Source: Stercorarius parasiticus
Lineage: Eukaryota > Chordata > Aves > Charadriiformes > Stercorariidae
Assembly: GCA_013396915.1 (NCBI GenBank)
Contig: VWZL01005057.1
Span: 310,001-374,000, forward strand
Reading direction: 5' to 3'
Length of the DNA stretch: 64,000 bases
Both the position numbers and the translations under genes were made by a program. This document shows, piece by piece, positions 22,577 through 36,499 of the stretch; position 1 is the stretch's first letter, and each line of letters begins with the position of its first letter. The notes under the pieces were generated by a model. The model had not been told where the DNA came from. It did not search any database and saw nothing but the letters and a program-made list of their open reading frames with translations.

Positions 22577-25283
22577 AGCTATGTACCAGAGAGAAGGGGA
22601 TGTTGTTCCCTCAGCTCTGCCAGCCCCTTGGGTGGTATCCTGCAACCTGAGCATCCCTCAGGGCAGGAGTAAACTGAGTGCAACAAATACTGTTTTAAGT
22701 ACTTTTTTTTTTTTTACTGCACAATTAGGGTGGTTTTTGTAACTTTTGAAGCAAGTGTTCTTTTTTCTTCTTGAAGGGGGGAGGGAGGCGATGTATATTT
22801 TGTCTCCCAGATACCGTAATGAAATTGTCTCTTACATTTCAAAAGCTGTATTCCTGTTAAAAATGTCACCTGAGGGAGAGGTTTGGGGTTTTCTTTTATA
22901 TGTTTTTATTTGTGACTAAGTGTAGGTGGGATGCAAAACTAATAATAATTTCTCTATTGTGGTGATAGTAGGATATCTTTAAAATTATTTAGAGAAGCTT
23001 TCTACTTAGCTCTACCTTTCACTCTTCCTCCTGAAAGTGTGTGTTATTCAACTCAATACAATTTCTGAGAAAAGTGCAGCTCTATCGAATATTTCATGTT
23101 CCTCTAAATTTTTATCACTTCTGGACCAGATTATAATCTCAGGTAAGTGTAACATACTGCTTCATTGCTAATAGAGTAAGAGATGAAGGGGCATGAAGCT
23201 TCTTCTTGCTTTAAGCAGGCCTCTTCAGAAGTTTGATTAGTTGCGTGGTGTTAGGCATTTGAACAGACCCATAGTGAAAATCCAGTTTTTTTTATTTACT
23301 TCAGATGCTTTCAGAGTCACTCTCTAAAACACCTCTGTTGGTCAGCACTGGAGTAGCATGGGTATGAACATACTTGGGGATGCATCTGAGATGACTAGGG
23401 CTTAAGTTAGTAAAATATTTTGCTGTATTCTCTCCCACAGTCAGTGTTGAAGCCAAAACTGAAAATACGATAGCTATTCCTATATCCTACATTTTCTCTC
23501 ATTCCTGTATCTATTCCTGCCTGGTACTGTAAGTGTTTTACCACATTTAGTATCACCACAGGTTTGTGCCTAATCTTCAGTGCACCAGTTGTATGACCTA
23601 AGAAAATGGTTTGCATTTTTATATTACTTTCTATTGATGCTCCCAAATAGTGAACAATCATTAGTTAAACCTCACATCCATCAGAGACAAACTGAGAGTT
23701 AAAGTTGATTTACTCATCCAAGGCTATATAAAATTAGTGACCAATATGAAGAAATAACGTGGCAATATTGGCTTCCTGTCATAATTTAATTCTTCAAAGC
23801 AAAATGTAAACACTGTCATTTATTTCTTTGTACTGCATGATTTTTGGCAAGTCCAAATGCAGGAGAATGTGACTTGGCCCTGATACATGTAATAAAAGAG
23901 ACGATCTCTTAGTTGAACAGAGCAAATACAAGTGAGTAACAACAAACATTTTGATGGCCTTACAAGTGGTATCTGATGGAGACTGCTGCTGACTTAAATC
24001 TCTTTCAGCCATGCTTTGAACTCTCACGGCATGCTGCGGCCGTGTTACTTGTATCATTAGGTAATCTTAAGTACTGTATACAATGCTCTTATATTTAACA
24101 CCCACTCATTTTTGAAATGGAACCTGCATATTACAGTAAAGTTGAAAGGTATATAGTCTGTTCTGAAACATACAAATAATACCCTTTAGTGCTGAGAGAA
24201 ATTAAGCACATGTATCAAGAGGAGAATATATCCTGAAGTCTAATCTCTAACTGTTTTCTCAACAATAAATTACATTTTATCAGAATCAATGTTATTATTT
24301 TTGCCAATAGGTATCCTGAAATTTGATAGTATGAAAGTTTAGAGCAGCAGAAATTAAAGCTCTTTTGCAGAATGAAATTTTGAATTCCTAAAAGCCTCAC
24401 AGATTTCTAAATAACATCATGTGGTAGAACTGTTCCTTAAGCCAATACATTTATAGATCAACTAAGTACTACTAGCTGTGTTTACACATACAAACTCCCT
24501 TCAGAAACTTAATTTACAAAAAATTATAGCCAGAAAAATATTATATGAAGATTGGTAGCTGGCTGCCTGGCATTATCTTTTCTTGAGTTTTAGATAAACT
24601 TTCTTCTTCCTGCCCTATTTGCTGCACAAGGCCTTTGACCACTTTGGGTGGTGATTTTACCTCCTAAAAGATCCTCAGTATGTATCAAGGAAGGGAACGT
24701 AGATGATGGGAAAGATTAGATTCAAAACAATAGCACAGGTGCTATTTTTTTTTTAAACTGTTATAGCAAATATAGATACTGCTGCAGCATCACAGACCAT
24801 CTGCGCACAACAATCCCTTATATTGAAATGCAGCTCTGTATATTTCTGGTTTATAAATAAATATAACTCCAAGTTTAATTTGATGTTAACTCCAAAGGCT
24901 TGTTTATGTTTGGCTTCACTTGTCAGTTGTGACATTTACCTCTGACAGATTATTTCTGCTCTAGAATGATCCTTTCATGAGGCAGCTAAAACTGTTTTCT
25001 AGATGGCTTATATACTATAAAAAAGACCCAAGTCTTTGGATTTTACATGTTTCTTAAACCTCTGGGTCTTTCTGGCTTCTGCATTTAATACTTGCTATAG
25101 GCCTAGAAAGCAACCACTTCTCTTGAAATAGAGAATGGCACAACTTTACCATTTATTCACATAATGTACTGTCCTCCACTGTCTATACCATCTCTACAGA
25201 ATACCTGATTTGTAATTTATTCCGCTGAGTTATGTGGTGGGATAGATCTACAAACTTTGGACACTATATTGGCCTTGTTTGTT
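22577..25283. other. Unique AT-rich noncoding DNA
   Basis: No gene or recognisable repeat was found downstream of the LTR. A T-run of about 13 lies at 22703-22715. The frames at 23407-23661 and 23794-24057 on the minus strand have no family resemblance. Confidence 0.55.
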
Positions 25284-25385
25284 AAAAAAAAAAACCCAAA
25301 ACCAACACAAAAGCCCCAACAAACACCACCACCCCCCAAAAAACCAAACCAAAACAAAAAAACCAACAAAACAACCCACCCCAAG
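25284..25385. repeat. A/C-only low-complexity tract
   Basis: About 100 bases are composed almost entirely of A and C on the plus strand, with runs such as aaaaacccaaaaccaacac and ccaccaccccccaaaaaacc. T is absent over most of the tract and G is nearly so. It is irregular rather than a clean microsatellite. Similar, shorter tracts occur at 36436-36475 and 39238-39300, and on the opposite strand at 27478-27510 and 35301-35334. Confidence 0.75.
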
Positions 25386-26185
25386 CTAAAAAACTAGAGA
25401 ATATGTTCTTTGTAAAGCAAGTCCGGAGAAACTCTTTTCTGTTCCAGTCTCATTCCTTTCATCAGTTTGGAGTCATTGCAGTGTTTTATCCAAGATTTCT
25501 CTTTCTCTTAACTAATCACTGGAAATGGTAATGAGTTGCTCCCTTTGTAGAGGAGTACCTCCTTAAAATCACTACTTCTGTTCCATAGTCCAAAGGCACG
25601 TGCCTTCCTTATTCAATAGGAGGCACGCTAAACACTGTTCATGGGAATAAAACAGTAGCTAACTGATGAGAATCAGCAGTGTCACTTTATTGCTTTGACT
25701 AAATTGTTAGATATAATTTTTCAGTGTTCTTTTGAAGGTGGAAAAATCAACTGTAGTATGTCAACCCAAACTGGCAAAGTTAGGCATGTGTTCTTCCTCT
25801 AATACCAAATAATAATTAGAAGCTTGAACCAGTTATATCCTTCCTGTGTGCTTCTGCCATAATTAAGGAAAACTGGAAAAAAGTTACAGGAGAAATGATT
25901 TTTCATTGCCTTTATTCTCTACTTCTCAGTCCATGTATAAATGTTTACTTGCTAGGTTTTTAATAGGAAACAATACTGGAAGGGACTTTAAAAGGTACTA
26001 CCTTCTTTATTTCTAACAGCCATTTCTTTTACCTTTCTTAAAGATTTCATGTTAGGCATGATGTCCATATCACTCCTGTTGGTAAAGAAGCCGAAGGGCT
26101 GAAGTAGAGGTTTGTTTTCTGGAGAGGAAATTGAATCCTTATTATTGCAGTTCAAGTTTTTCTTATCCTATAGACCACGGATATA
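25386..26185. other. Unique AT-rich noncoding DNA
   Basis: Nothing recognisable was found. Part of 26050-26185 could be an unrecognisably diverged extension of the ancient CR1 fragment that follows. Confidence 0.5.
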
Positions 26186-26815
26186 GACATGTCAATCACA
26201 TCTGTTTTACAAAATACTTTTGCATACTTACAGACTATCATCATAAGTTTCCTTATTCTCTTCTTTGAGCTAAACAGTTCCAAATATTTCTATCTTCCAA
26301 AATAGGTAGTAAACCCTGGCTGTTTCATTGACCTTGTTTTTGTCTATCCAGTTTGACCGTGTTTCTTGGAAATCAAAGCTGAGCTGGACAGCATGCTCCA
26401 GCCAAAGCTTTACCAATTCTGTCTATAGGGAAAGATTGCCTGATGAATCTTTGACTCTCTTTCATTTTCAACTGTCTGAGGGGGCTCTTTGGCTTTTACT
26501 CAACAGTGTAATATTGTTGACTCATGTTCATCATTGATGCATAACAAACCTCACATGTTTTTCTGTAAAACTGCTAACTACTTGATCCATGTCCTACATT
26601 TGCATAGCCAATTATTCATACTTAGGTGCAGAACCTTGCCTTTGTCCTCACTGAATAAACATCCTATGCTTTTCATGTGCTTTCCCGCTTGTCAAGTTCA
26701 TTTGAATTCCTAGCTTGTCCTCCAGCTTATTTGTAGTCCTTGCAAGCTTTGTTATCTGCAGATTTAAAAACTCATTGAGATTTCACGATTCTATACTGAA
26801 GACAAAGGTCTTAAT
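26186..26815 (-). mobile_element. Ancient CR1/L3-like LINE fragment, minus strand
   Basis: Read on the plus strand, the segment follows the reverse complement of an old amniote CR1 (close to the forms common in crocodilians and turtles) in consistent order: 'gactatcatcataagtttcc' and 'gagctaaacagttcc' (26234-26283); 'gagctggacagcatgctcca' with 'gccaaagctttaccaattctg' (26381-26421); 'caacagtgtaatattgttga' and 'ctcatgttcatc' (26502-26532); 'gtgcagaaccttgcctttgt' (26625-26644); 'caagttcatttgaattcc' (26693-26710); 'cctccagctt' and 'gcaagctttgttatctgca' (26720-26760). Divergence is high and small gaps are frequent. This indicates an insertion much older than the one at 37 kb. No open frame survives. 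The plus-strand frames at 26328-26713 are spurious. Confidence 0.7.
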
Positions 26816-29800
26816 ACTTGGTACTCATCCAAATCTTGAAAGACAGTGTAATCAGGAAATGCTCTCAATCCTTAAACAATAGACTTTCTCATTGCGAAAT
26901 TTTGAGCTGTCTGTTCCCAAGTAATGCAAGCATTTGGGGACTATGTTAGTTTAAGAAGATGAAAGAAGAATGCCCACTCTGTTCCATAATTTACATTAAA
27001 AAATATATATGTGAAATAATTGGTAACTTGGGACCAGTTTCTTGAAAGAGCAAGAAAAATGATAAGAGATTTTACCAAAATAAGAGGTCACATTTTAGGC
27101 AGACAGGTGAAAAATCTCTGTCAATTAATTTTCAAAATTATATGTATTTGATTATTTGAATTTAAATGCAATTTTAGGATGTTTCTGTAATTCAAAAGTT
27201 TCAGGTTGGCTTACTATCTCTGTACAATGCACCTATGTTACTAATGTCAAAGACAATCTCTTGAGGATACTTTTTAAAAGGTTATTGCCATCAAAGATTT
27301 GTTACCATTTCCTATTGGAAATCATCTCTCCATGTTACTAGAGTATCTCTGCTGTCTTAGTACTGAGTCAGCTGAGCTAGCTTTATGAGACCTTTTTTCG
27401 AATATGACAAGGTCTAGTACCAAGTTTGCTACAGTTTTCATCTGGCCTTAAATGAAAGGGCATGTTTGAAGTTCATGGGTTTTTTTGGTTTGGTTTGGTT
27501 TGATTTTTTTAAAGACCTGACAGCTTATGAAGGCTTTTTATTTGTATTTTTAAAGAACAGCCTCAGTCATAATTTGAGCTGAATATTAGAAATGTTTTTA
27601 GAGTTCAGCTTTACCTCTGTATCTTGTTGTTCAGTGCTTCTGTAATGTTTAGAGTAAATTTCCAGGAGCCCAGGCCTGGATACAACTGAAAAGTCTCTGA
27701 AGGGAGTCCTGTCCCTGCAACTTGGGACCCTTACATACTATTCCTACAAGGCTTTAGTTTCCTATGGGTTGAATTTTAATGTGCAGCAGAGGTACAGGTG
27801 CAACAAATCAGGAAAAGGCTCATGCAGAATATCCTCAGCACTGTAAGAGAGATCAACCATGCCATTAGCCAGAAAAACCCACATTTCACATACAGTGGTT
27901 TTTTATTATTTTATTTTATCTTTTTTCACAACTGTCAGTAAGGTCACCATGGGGGGACAGCCTAAAGTGCTCCTGAGATGACAGTTAGAAGATATTGCAT
28001 TGAGCAATCCTCCCAGCACTCATGTGACAAACTGATAGGAATGGCTTCATCACAAGATTTAATAAAGTTCAAAGTAATTGTCACTGGCAGTAATGTTTTT
28101 TAATTATTCTGAGCCACTGTGAATAAGGCCATTAACTAGACCTTGTATTGCAGGAATTTTGTATCGTTTAGTAAATTGCTTTGTGGTATTTTTGTTTTGA
28201 AAAATATACATGTGCTGAGGGGAAGGAAATTATATTCCAAATTGTATATTCTGTCCCTTTCTAGATTCTTGAATGTCAGTGCTTTCTCTAGTTTCGAAAG
28301 CATTTAAAAACATGGATTGTAATTTAGAGCCCGAGTACATTTCCACACTGTCATACAGAATGACTGTACTTTAGGAACACTGAAAGGAAGGAACCGTGGC
28401 CCCAAGGAACTCGGTTTGTTCATGTAAATGTTAATATGCGTACAGACTACATCAGCTGCAAAATTGTCATGATTCCTGGACTAGATCCACTTCACTAACT
28501 ACACATTCCTGGAGTACACAGGAAACGCATCAAAGCCGCTCAACACACTCCAGTTCCAAAGCACATGTTGATGCATTGCCTTAAACCAGAGTCCGGACAA
28601 TACTAGCAGGAAGGTCAGACCTGTCAAGTGAGAAATGAAAAAGTAAAAAAACTTTTCAAGAAAATTCATTTCCATTTTTAACCATATGTGATGAAGATAA
28701 GCATTTGAAATATTTTAAAATGTTGTGGGGTGTCAGTACTCAGCCATATGGCTGTAATACAGGAATAAGGACGGAGGGGGTGTATCTTCACCAACTATTG
28801 AGATGTGAGACAGAAAAGTAATAACAAAATTTGCATCAAAAAGGCAGTCCATACTTTATAAGCACACTGTCAATCCACCAAAAACATAAACAGAACAACT
28901 TGCTTTATTAATTTCAGACTAGAAGTTAACACGAAATTGCTTTAGAAGAAGGAAGTCCTTGCACCTCTAAGGATATGGGGGTGAAAACATGTAATTAAAG
29001 AACTCAAGTTAGTCTAAAATTTGTTCCACAACTGGCAACTTGTTACAGTTTAATTCCTACAGGGAAAAGTCATACACACACGAGGAAAAAAAAAAAAAGG
29101 CTTGTCATGAATGCTGCTGCACTCTGTTTCCCTCATTTTGTATACACCTTAAAAATGTTATTTATGATTTTATAGAAGGGTTCTTCAAAGGAAAATGAAT
29201 TGTCACTTAAAATGATATAATGGCTTTCAGTACCTACAAATATAAGCAGAGTTCTAATAGTATCTGTTTCAAGTCTTTAGTAGTATCATTAAACGTAGTA
29301 AGAAAGGTTTACGGGACTTAAAACTATGATAGTAATAGTGCACAAATAAACACGTAAGAATAATAGAATCTTCTCTCTTCATCTTGACTGAATGTATTTA
29401 AAGTTTCATTAACAGTGAGGGTTAAAGATCAGTCATCAGTCTCTTAACTGTTCTCAATAAAACCAGACTGGCTATCTCAGAGGAGGCTTAGCAGAGCTGG
29501 AAAATGGTCTAGGACTTTTGTAAGGAGACCAGAGAGCAATAACACTGTTACGGATGTTTCTGTGTCTTTGGTATTTTCACTGCTTCTGTTGTGTATGGAG
29601 ATGGGACTTTTGAACCACAAAGTTCTTTTCTTTCCAAAAGAAAAAAAATCAGGGGAAAGTATTAACAGCAGACATGAAGGATGAGAGGCTTTGCTTGAAA
29701 AAAAAGGGAAATAAGATGATGTGTGGTGATGTTTAACATTTACCTGGAAGGACTAATCAGTAATAGAAGTTTTTGGGCCTGGGTTCAGTGCCTGAAACCA

Positions 29801-30059
29801 GTAGAAGACAAGCAGTGTGAATCACACTTAATCAAAAAAGAATTAACCTCATTTTTGTATTAGTCATTGGAAATAACATTTTTCTCACTTGCTTGTGTCT
29901 GTCTCTTTATAAGTACATGAAAGAAACTTTCTTTTAGAAGTATTTACGTTCTATAGTATGGAGCAGCCCACTTCAAACTTTAGCAGCTTTTTACTGCTTA
30001 GTACCTTTCTAAACACTCATTCAGCTACTTTAATAAGATGATCTTTTTATGCCCTCAGT
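26816..30059. other. Unique AT-rich noncoding DNA
   Basis: No gene or recognisable repeat. A T/G tract (ttttttggtttggtttggttt and onward) lies at 27478-27510, and an A-run of 13 at 29086-29098. No open frame in this stretch is worth listing. Confidence 0.55.
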
Positions 30060-30330
30060 TCAATTGTGAATTGCTGTTGGTCACCCAACCCATTAGCTAA
30101 GGCAAAATACACAGCAATTCAGCTTGACATACTTAATGAGAATTCCGAGGCTGCTTAATTTATCAGCCTTTAACGTTAGGATGCTTCAGTGTTATGAATG
30201 TTATATGCTGAATCTTTTGACAATGTATAATGATCCTCATCATTGTGAAGCCTGTGAATAGAATAATCTGATCAGTTCATTAAGACCAGAGAGGTCTGAA
30301 CACACTAATAATGCCATTGTTTACCCTCTG
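30060..30330. promoter_or_regulatory. Candidate conserved noncoding block
   Basis: This is a repeat-free, homopolymer-free stretch rich in homeodomain-type cores (cattagctaagg, cttaatgagaattcc, gcttaatttatcagcc, agttcattaagacc, actaataatgcc). It also contains a nested inverted motif around acaatgtataatgatcctca (30219-30238) followed by tcattgt. The texture suggests possible constraint. This is inference from composition and cannot be established without alignment. Confidence 0.25.
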
Positions 30331-33300
30331 GACACTGAAGACAAAATTCATTTCTGGAGTTATTCCATAAACTTTAATACAGTGGCTTCATGGATACTTT
30401 TGGCCTAAGGAAAACAAGTCCTTCCTTTCAAGGAATTCTGAAACCCCACCCTGACAGTCCTTTTTGTATAATTAGCCTCTTGATTGAGGTGTATATTACT
30501 GGGGATTTGTGTGGAATGAGTTGTACATGCAATTTGGCCATATAATGCTGATTTTTAATCACTTAAGTACTAATAGGGGGAAATATGTGGTTCATCTCTT
30601 CTGAGCTTGATTGAGTTACACCAGTGATTATTTTGTCAATGTGACTTCACCTTGATAATTTGTAATATATCGTATTTTCTGGAATTATATACATGATAAA
30701 ATTGTAGTAAGTCTAAAAATGTACTTTGAACCTACGGAACATGACTAAATCTATTTATTTATGATTTTTATTTATGAAATGGTGAGATGCACTAAAGTGA
30801 GATATTTGGAAAATCTACTCAGACCTAGTGGATCTAACCTCCTTCAGGATGCACTCTTTTGCAAGAACAGCTAAATTAGCTTCCTGCTTTTAATTTCTCT
30901 TTAAGGAATGTGTGTCTCTCCAATGACGGTAGGAAAGGTAGACTACTACTAAGCTACCTTTAGACAACATACTCCTGACACTCAGACTTGATTTCCTACC
31001 TTGAACCACAGTTGTAATCTGAGGCACAGGAGCTGACAGAGAACTACATGAGGTTTCAAATACCAGGATAGCATTTCAGTCACTTGAGGATGCTGATTGC
31101 TTTATGAAGCTGTATTTGTAAATTTGATTGGAGGCCACCATATAGCTCTTTGGCCAAATTGTACAGCTGTTTGCAGCAATAATAACAAAATTCTTCTCTC
31201 TTGGATAACTGGCAGCAATTACCCTGCAAGTGATACAACTGATTACCTGGCTAAGCACCTTGTAATATTTTAAGGAAATTACCATCCTGATCAATGTTAC
31301 TGGAGCAATTATTAAGGGGTAAATGAAATGTGAGTGATGAGTAGATTAGCTTGAGTTGAAAACCTTGATAGAACATCTGGAATTACAGTTTATCCATTTT
31401 TTGTGAGGTGTAGGGCTTCTTTATCTTATCAAAAGGGTCACAGAATTTGAAAAGCTCTGTTTAACTTAGAAAAATAGTGGGAGTTATTAATGTTCTTCAA
31501 AGAAATACAAGTCTTGTCTTTAAGGCTGTTTCATAGAAGAGAGTTTTAGACAGAAAATTCTCCACTTAGTGTGTTGAAATTACATTTCTCTACAAGCAGA
31601 GGTCAGTGGAGCTCTGCCAATTTCTGTGCCAGTGTAGAGAAATAAAGTACTGAAGACTGGTGCTCCTTGGTGGAGGGAATTTCCTTTTGGCACTTCTACC
31701 AGTTACAGTATGAGTCCTGGACTGTTCACTTCCACACCCATTCAGTTAGAATTGACTTCATGATTACAGAGCTGGAGCCATGCCTGTGATAACTCCTTTC
31801 TCTCCTCTGGTAATCAGAAATACAATTTCGCAAGGATTTGGAAACCTTTCATTTTGGAGGAATAACTAATTGCCTGCCTGTCTATTCACGTCCGCATCAA
31901 TAAGCAACCTCTTCATCAAATCACTAAATCTGCAGCTTAACTGAGTTTCTTAACCAAATCACTAAACTTTTCCAATAAACTAATATACAATCTCTCCTAT
32001 TTCCCAATGTTGAAATATATCTGGGGCAAACTGCACTTAACACTATGAACACACGATAAGTAACAAGATTTTACGCAAGACTATACAGCAATGGATTCAT
32101 GATTCTGTTGCTCACCTATTGTCATTACTGACTCCTCCAGAAATAATCTTCTTCCTTATGTGCAAAGAACCAAACTTTCAACGACTTTCCTTTTAAAAGC
32201 ACTGATTATCGTACTCCCTAGAAATCTGCAGACTTAAGGTGAGGAAGGGTTGTTATAGCATTTACAATTACTTTTTATTGTTCCTAGTATGTTATCTCAA
32301 TGCTCTAGCTTGTTAGACAGACTGTGAGGAATCAAAATGTGGTAGATCAATGATTATCATGTTTAAGAACTACTTTTCTTTGCCAAGTTTTATAGAAAAC
32401 ATTTGTTATAGAAGTGAAATATAAGCAACAGATGTATCAAAATGGGACTTTCCTGAATATCCCTACCATCAGTCATTTCTCATCAACTTGTTGCTGACAC
32501 TGGTAACCTAGTTCTTTTATAACTGTTTCTTATGGTGTTCACATGTAAATGAAATACATAAAACACATTCATAATATCTTAGTCCAGTCTCTCTATGCAC
32601 AGGTTTTTTACTGGTCGTACCTGATCGTGAAATACATCTGCAACTATGTCAAACTTAAAACTAGAACATTTGGAGCTAGTTATTGGCTCACAGGTTCTTT
32701 CATGACACACAGCTATCAGGCTTTTTTAAAATTGTAATACTTAACCACAATGATAGGCATAATTGGGATTAATATCCAGTAAATCTGAAAATCTGGAGTT
32801 CTTAGCTTTTTTTTAAGATGGACTAAATACTCCAAATGCAGTTAGTAATTTTAAGAAGTCTGATTACTGTGGTGTTGTGCCCTTCTTTCATATATTGCTG
32901 CTAAATGTCTAGATGATTTTTACTTCCAACACTCAAATTCCTTTGTTAGTTTCTTAGCATTTCCTAACAAGCGTTTGTCACCATTTTTTTCCCTCCACAT
33001 TTTACCCAGTCCATTTCTAGAAAGGACAACTGTAGTTTTTTATTCTCTTTAGTTTTTATGAACAAAATAAATAATGTTTTCATTTTTATCCATCCTGCTT
33101 TTATTACAAGAGTATATATGATAAATATGCAAGGAAGAAATACATTTTATTAAGAGGTCAACAAATCCCCAAAGAGAGACAGATGTTCATAAAAGATGAT
33201 ATAGCATATAGAAGTAAATATCCTCATTCTTTCTCTATAGTCATCAAAGAGACAGAGTTTCCAGATACTTGAATTACAGTCTAAATATGCGTCCTCATTC

Positions 33301-34841
33301 TATGTAAAATCAGCAAGATGTGTCTCCTTGACATATAGCTTGACTTTATGAGTAAACAAGCATTTTTGTATTTTCAAAGGTAGCATTTTTGAGGAGAATA
33401 TTAGAGATCTACAGAGAAATAAACATTTATTTGCTATTGGGAAAACCTGGCTTGATTCTGGCATAATCAGCATTAAGTAGAACAGGAATAATTCATTTTG
33501 TTCTCACTTACACTTTTGAATTTACTAATTTTAGGCGGAAATAAATGCCCACTAAAATTAATTAATATACAGTTTTTCCTCAGTGTGGGTCATTAGAGAT
33601 GTTGTCTAATTCCTCTGTCCTCACCTGAATCTAGTGTGAAGATCTCAATCAAGTTTCCCCTGCCCTGTTAGAGTGTGTGCTCATTCAGATATTTCTTTCT
33701 TGACAGATAGAAATTAAAATGTCAATCTCTACAGTTATTTTCCTCTTCCGCAAAAAAGTGACATAGATGGAAGGCTAACCACTATCCAAATGAAATATGT
33801 AGGGGATTTTTTTAGTGAAACAAAGAAAAAAGAAATAACTCAGAAGATGAGATTTTTTAAGAGGTGAGGGTGAGATTGTTTAGATCTCTCTTTCTTACTG
33901 GTCTTTTTCCCCTCAAAAATAGTGTTCTAGCAGGCTTTGCCTGAGACAGTATGACTACTGCCCACAAGCAAAAGGGGAATATCAAAACAAAGAAGCTGAC
34001 ATGCTGCTTCTTTATCACACGAAGTTGAAAATAAAGATAAAAGCTGTTACCTGAAGTTGAATCCTTTGCATGAGAGATGCTTGCTTTCGTACTAAGACCA
34101 CAGTCAAATCATGTATTCAAAAACCAGGTGTTAAATCTTCTCTGTTCTGTACAAATTAGCAGTTTCCCCTATTTTATTAGTGTCTTCATTAAAAAGGTAC
34201 CTACTTTTTCCAGTCAAGCAGCATTCTAACAGTCTATGAACACTTTCATTCCTAATGAAATAAACTAATTTTTTTCTGAAGAAATGTAGTTTGTTTTCCC
34301 CTACTGTGCAACGTCTACTTCTTTTCAGCAATGGCTTTCTCCCTGGGAAATGTATTTTAGACATAAGAATATGTTAACTGTTGCCTTTTAAACACCCCAT
34401 ATGAGGTTTTTCCGGTGCAATATGCTAGATGAATGCATATTTAATTTATATAATAACCAGAACAGATTATGATAAAATGTTTCATATAAGATGTGATAAA
34501 AATGTCACCTATTGCTCGTTTATAATATGTTTGTCATTGTAGGCTTCATATTTAGGTCAGATTAAATTGCGAGGAAAATAATGACTCAAATATCAGTAAG
34601 CACAATGTTTGTTCTATACCAAATGAAAGACTTTGGTTTCTAAGTGGAAAAGGTTTTAAATACAGGAAGAATTGGAAGTCGCAATTATGCAAAAGAAAAA
34701 ATTAAGAATAAAACTATTACAGCTTTGGTTCTGATTTAAAATAACTATTCTTGTCATAGAGCCACTGAATGAGTCTTTACTTATCTATTGGACATTGCTT
34801 ACAAGAGTGTAACAATATGGGGCTTTTGTCGTGCCATCCTT
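30331..34841. other. Unique AT-rich noncoding DNA
   Basis: No exon, RNA gene or mobile element was recognised. The few frames here (31076-31294, 32549-32737, 34131-34364) are under 80 codons and unrelated to known families. Confidence 0.55.
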
Positions 34842-34912
34842 TCTCTATAGAATTGTAGAATATTACAGGTTGGAAGGGATATCTAGAGGTCATCTGGTCC
34901 ATTTTACACGAT
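34842..34912 (-). mobile_element. Short CR1 LINE 3' tail, minus strand
   Basis: The run agaattgtagaatattacag, then gttggaagggatatctagag, then gtcatctggtcc corresponds to the reverse complement of the CR1 3' terminus ('agaatcacagaatcacagg ttggaagggacctctggag gtcatctggtcc'). Only about 70 bases remain, a typical severe 5' truncation of a target-primed LINE insertion. Confidence 0.75.
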
Positions 34913-36435
34913 TTATCTTTTGGAGATTTAATCATACATAATCTCTTCAACAACATGCTGCACTGAAAATGACTCTACATAGAAAGGGGGACATCTCTTT
35001 ATTTTATTCCTTAAATAGTTTTTCTCATTTGTAGATTTTGCAGAATATTTCTTAATAACACTGAGAGTATATGTTGCCCTTGGGTGGCTCTCATACTCCA
35101 TAATGCATTGATGCCAGCAAAAAAAAAAAAAAAGAAAACTTGCAGTACTTTTGGACAACAGTTAATCCCAACTGCTGAGTTTTATGGTGGTGGTAGGATG
35201 AATTTAATAGCCTTAGCTTCCCTTGAAACAGCCAAAATAGAGAAAATTCAGAAAACCTTTCAGCTAATCACTGTGAGTTATATAATCTAGACTATATATA
35301 TTTTTTTGGGGGTTTTTTTGTGGTTTTTTTTTTTCTGTGCTTGATTACACCAGTGGAATCTACAGGAGTTACAAAGGATAAATAAATCAGGGCAAATATT
35401 TTGCCTATTGGCTTCATGTTTTTGGTGAGATGAAGATATATTTTCCTTCAATGTAAGTATTGACCTCCTCTTTCTTTTGGTCAATACTTAGTTCTTGACT
35501 CAATTCATCTCAATAGATACCCAAACAATGATCAATATATATTTATCAAAATCAGTGGGAATTATATGCATGTGGGGAGCAAACAATGGGTTTCCAAGAA
35601 TTTTCTGTTAACTGCTAACTTAAACTTCTAAACATAACACCTCTCAGTGGAATAAGTACCATCTTTAGTCAGCGATATTGAAGCACCTAAAAATTTTCAT
35701 ATTCTTTTCTTTAAAAGTTACTGTATGTTTGGCCTTTGTGTATTCTAAGAAATATAGTAAGATTTATGAAGATTTCTTAGGAAGAGAGAGTAAGAGGTCT
35801 TTGGCAGATATTATAGTTGCCTGCTTTGAGACTTGAAATTAACATGTTCCCAGCATAGTAATGAATTTCTCTTATATTCCTTCCCCATTTACCAATGTGG
35901 GAAAGAGAAGCTGTTGTACCATGCAAGACCTGGAAGACACTTCCTTGCCCTTTCATGTGACCCTGACAGTGCTGTACTTTGTGTGGTTGGTGTTTCTTTC
36001 ACAGGTTAATCGGAGGCCTTCTTAAAGATTTTACCTCTATGTGTCTCAGTTATTTTTCTTTTCTCTTCTAAAGATTAATGCTCATTTCTATTTTCTTATG
36101 CTTTCAAGTAGAAGTGGTGGGAAAGAGAATGAATGAACTGAAATAGTGTCTACTAATAATGGCACGCATTTATCTCCATTACTTCCATGCACATTAACTA
36201 TGGATAGAATAGGATTAATATCTTTAAAAAATGTGGAAAAATATGAATAATATTGGGAGCCTGAATGTTAGTCAGGTTTGCAGCCTTTTTCAATTCGGTG
36301 TTCCTAAGAATCCTTTTTCATTAGAGAATTGTTTGCCTTGTTTTCCAGATTTACTTTTAAGGCACTTCTTCAGCTGCACATTGGTGCTTTCTCTTCATAG
36401 CTCCTTGGCCTACATATAGAAAGGGAGGGAGAAAC
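34913..36435. other. Unique AT-rich noncoding DNA with homopolymers
   Basis: No gene found. An A-run of 15 lies at 35119-35133. A T/G-only tract (tttttttgggggtttttttg and onward) lies at 35301-35334, the mirror type of the A/C tracts elsewhere in the window. Confidence 0.55.
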
Positions 36436-36475
36436 AAAAAAAAAACCAAAACAAAAATCCCATCACCCCACAGAA
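36436..36475. repeat. Short A/C-rich low-complexity tract
   Basis: The plus strand reads almost only A and C (caaaaaaaaaaccaaaacaa and onward), ending in a cccatcacccca-type segment. It has the same composition class as the tracts at 25.3 and 39.2 kb. Confidence 0.6.
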
Positions 36476-36499
36476 AACAGCTGAGGTTGCAGTCATCTT

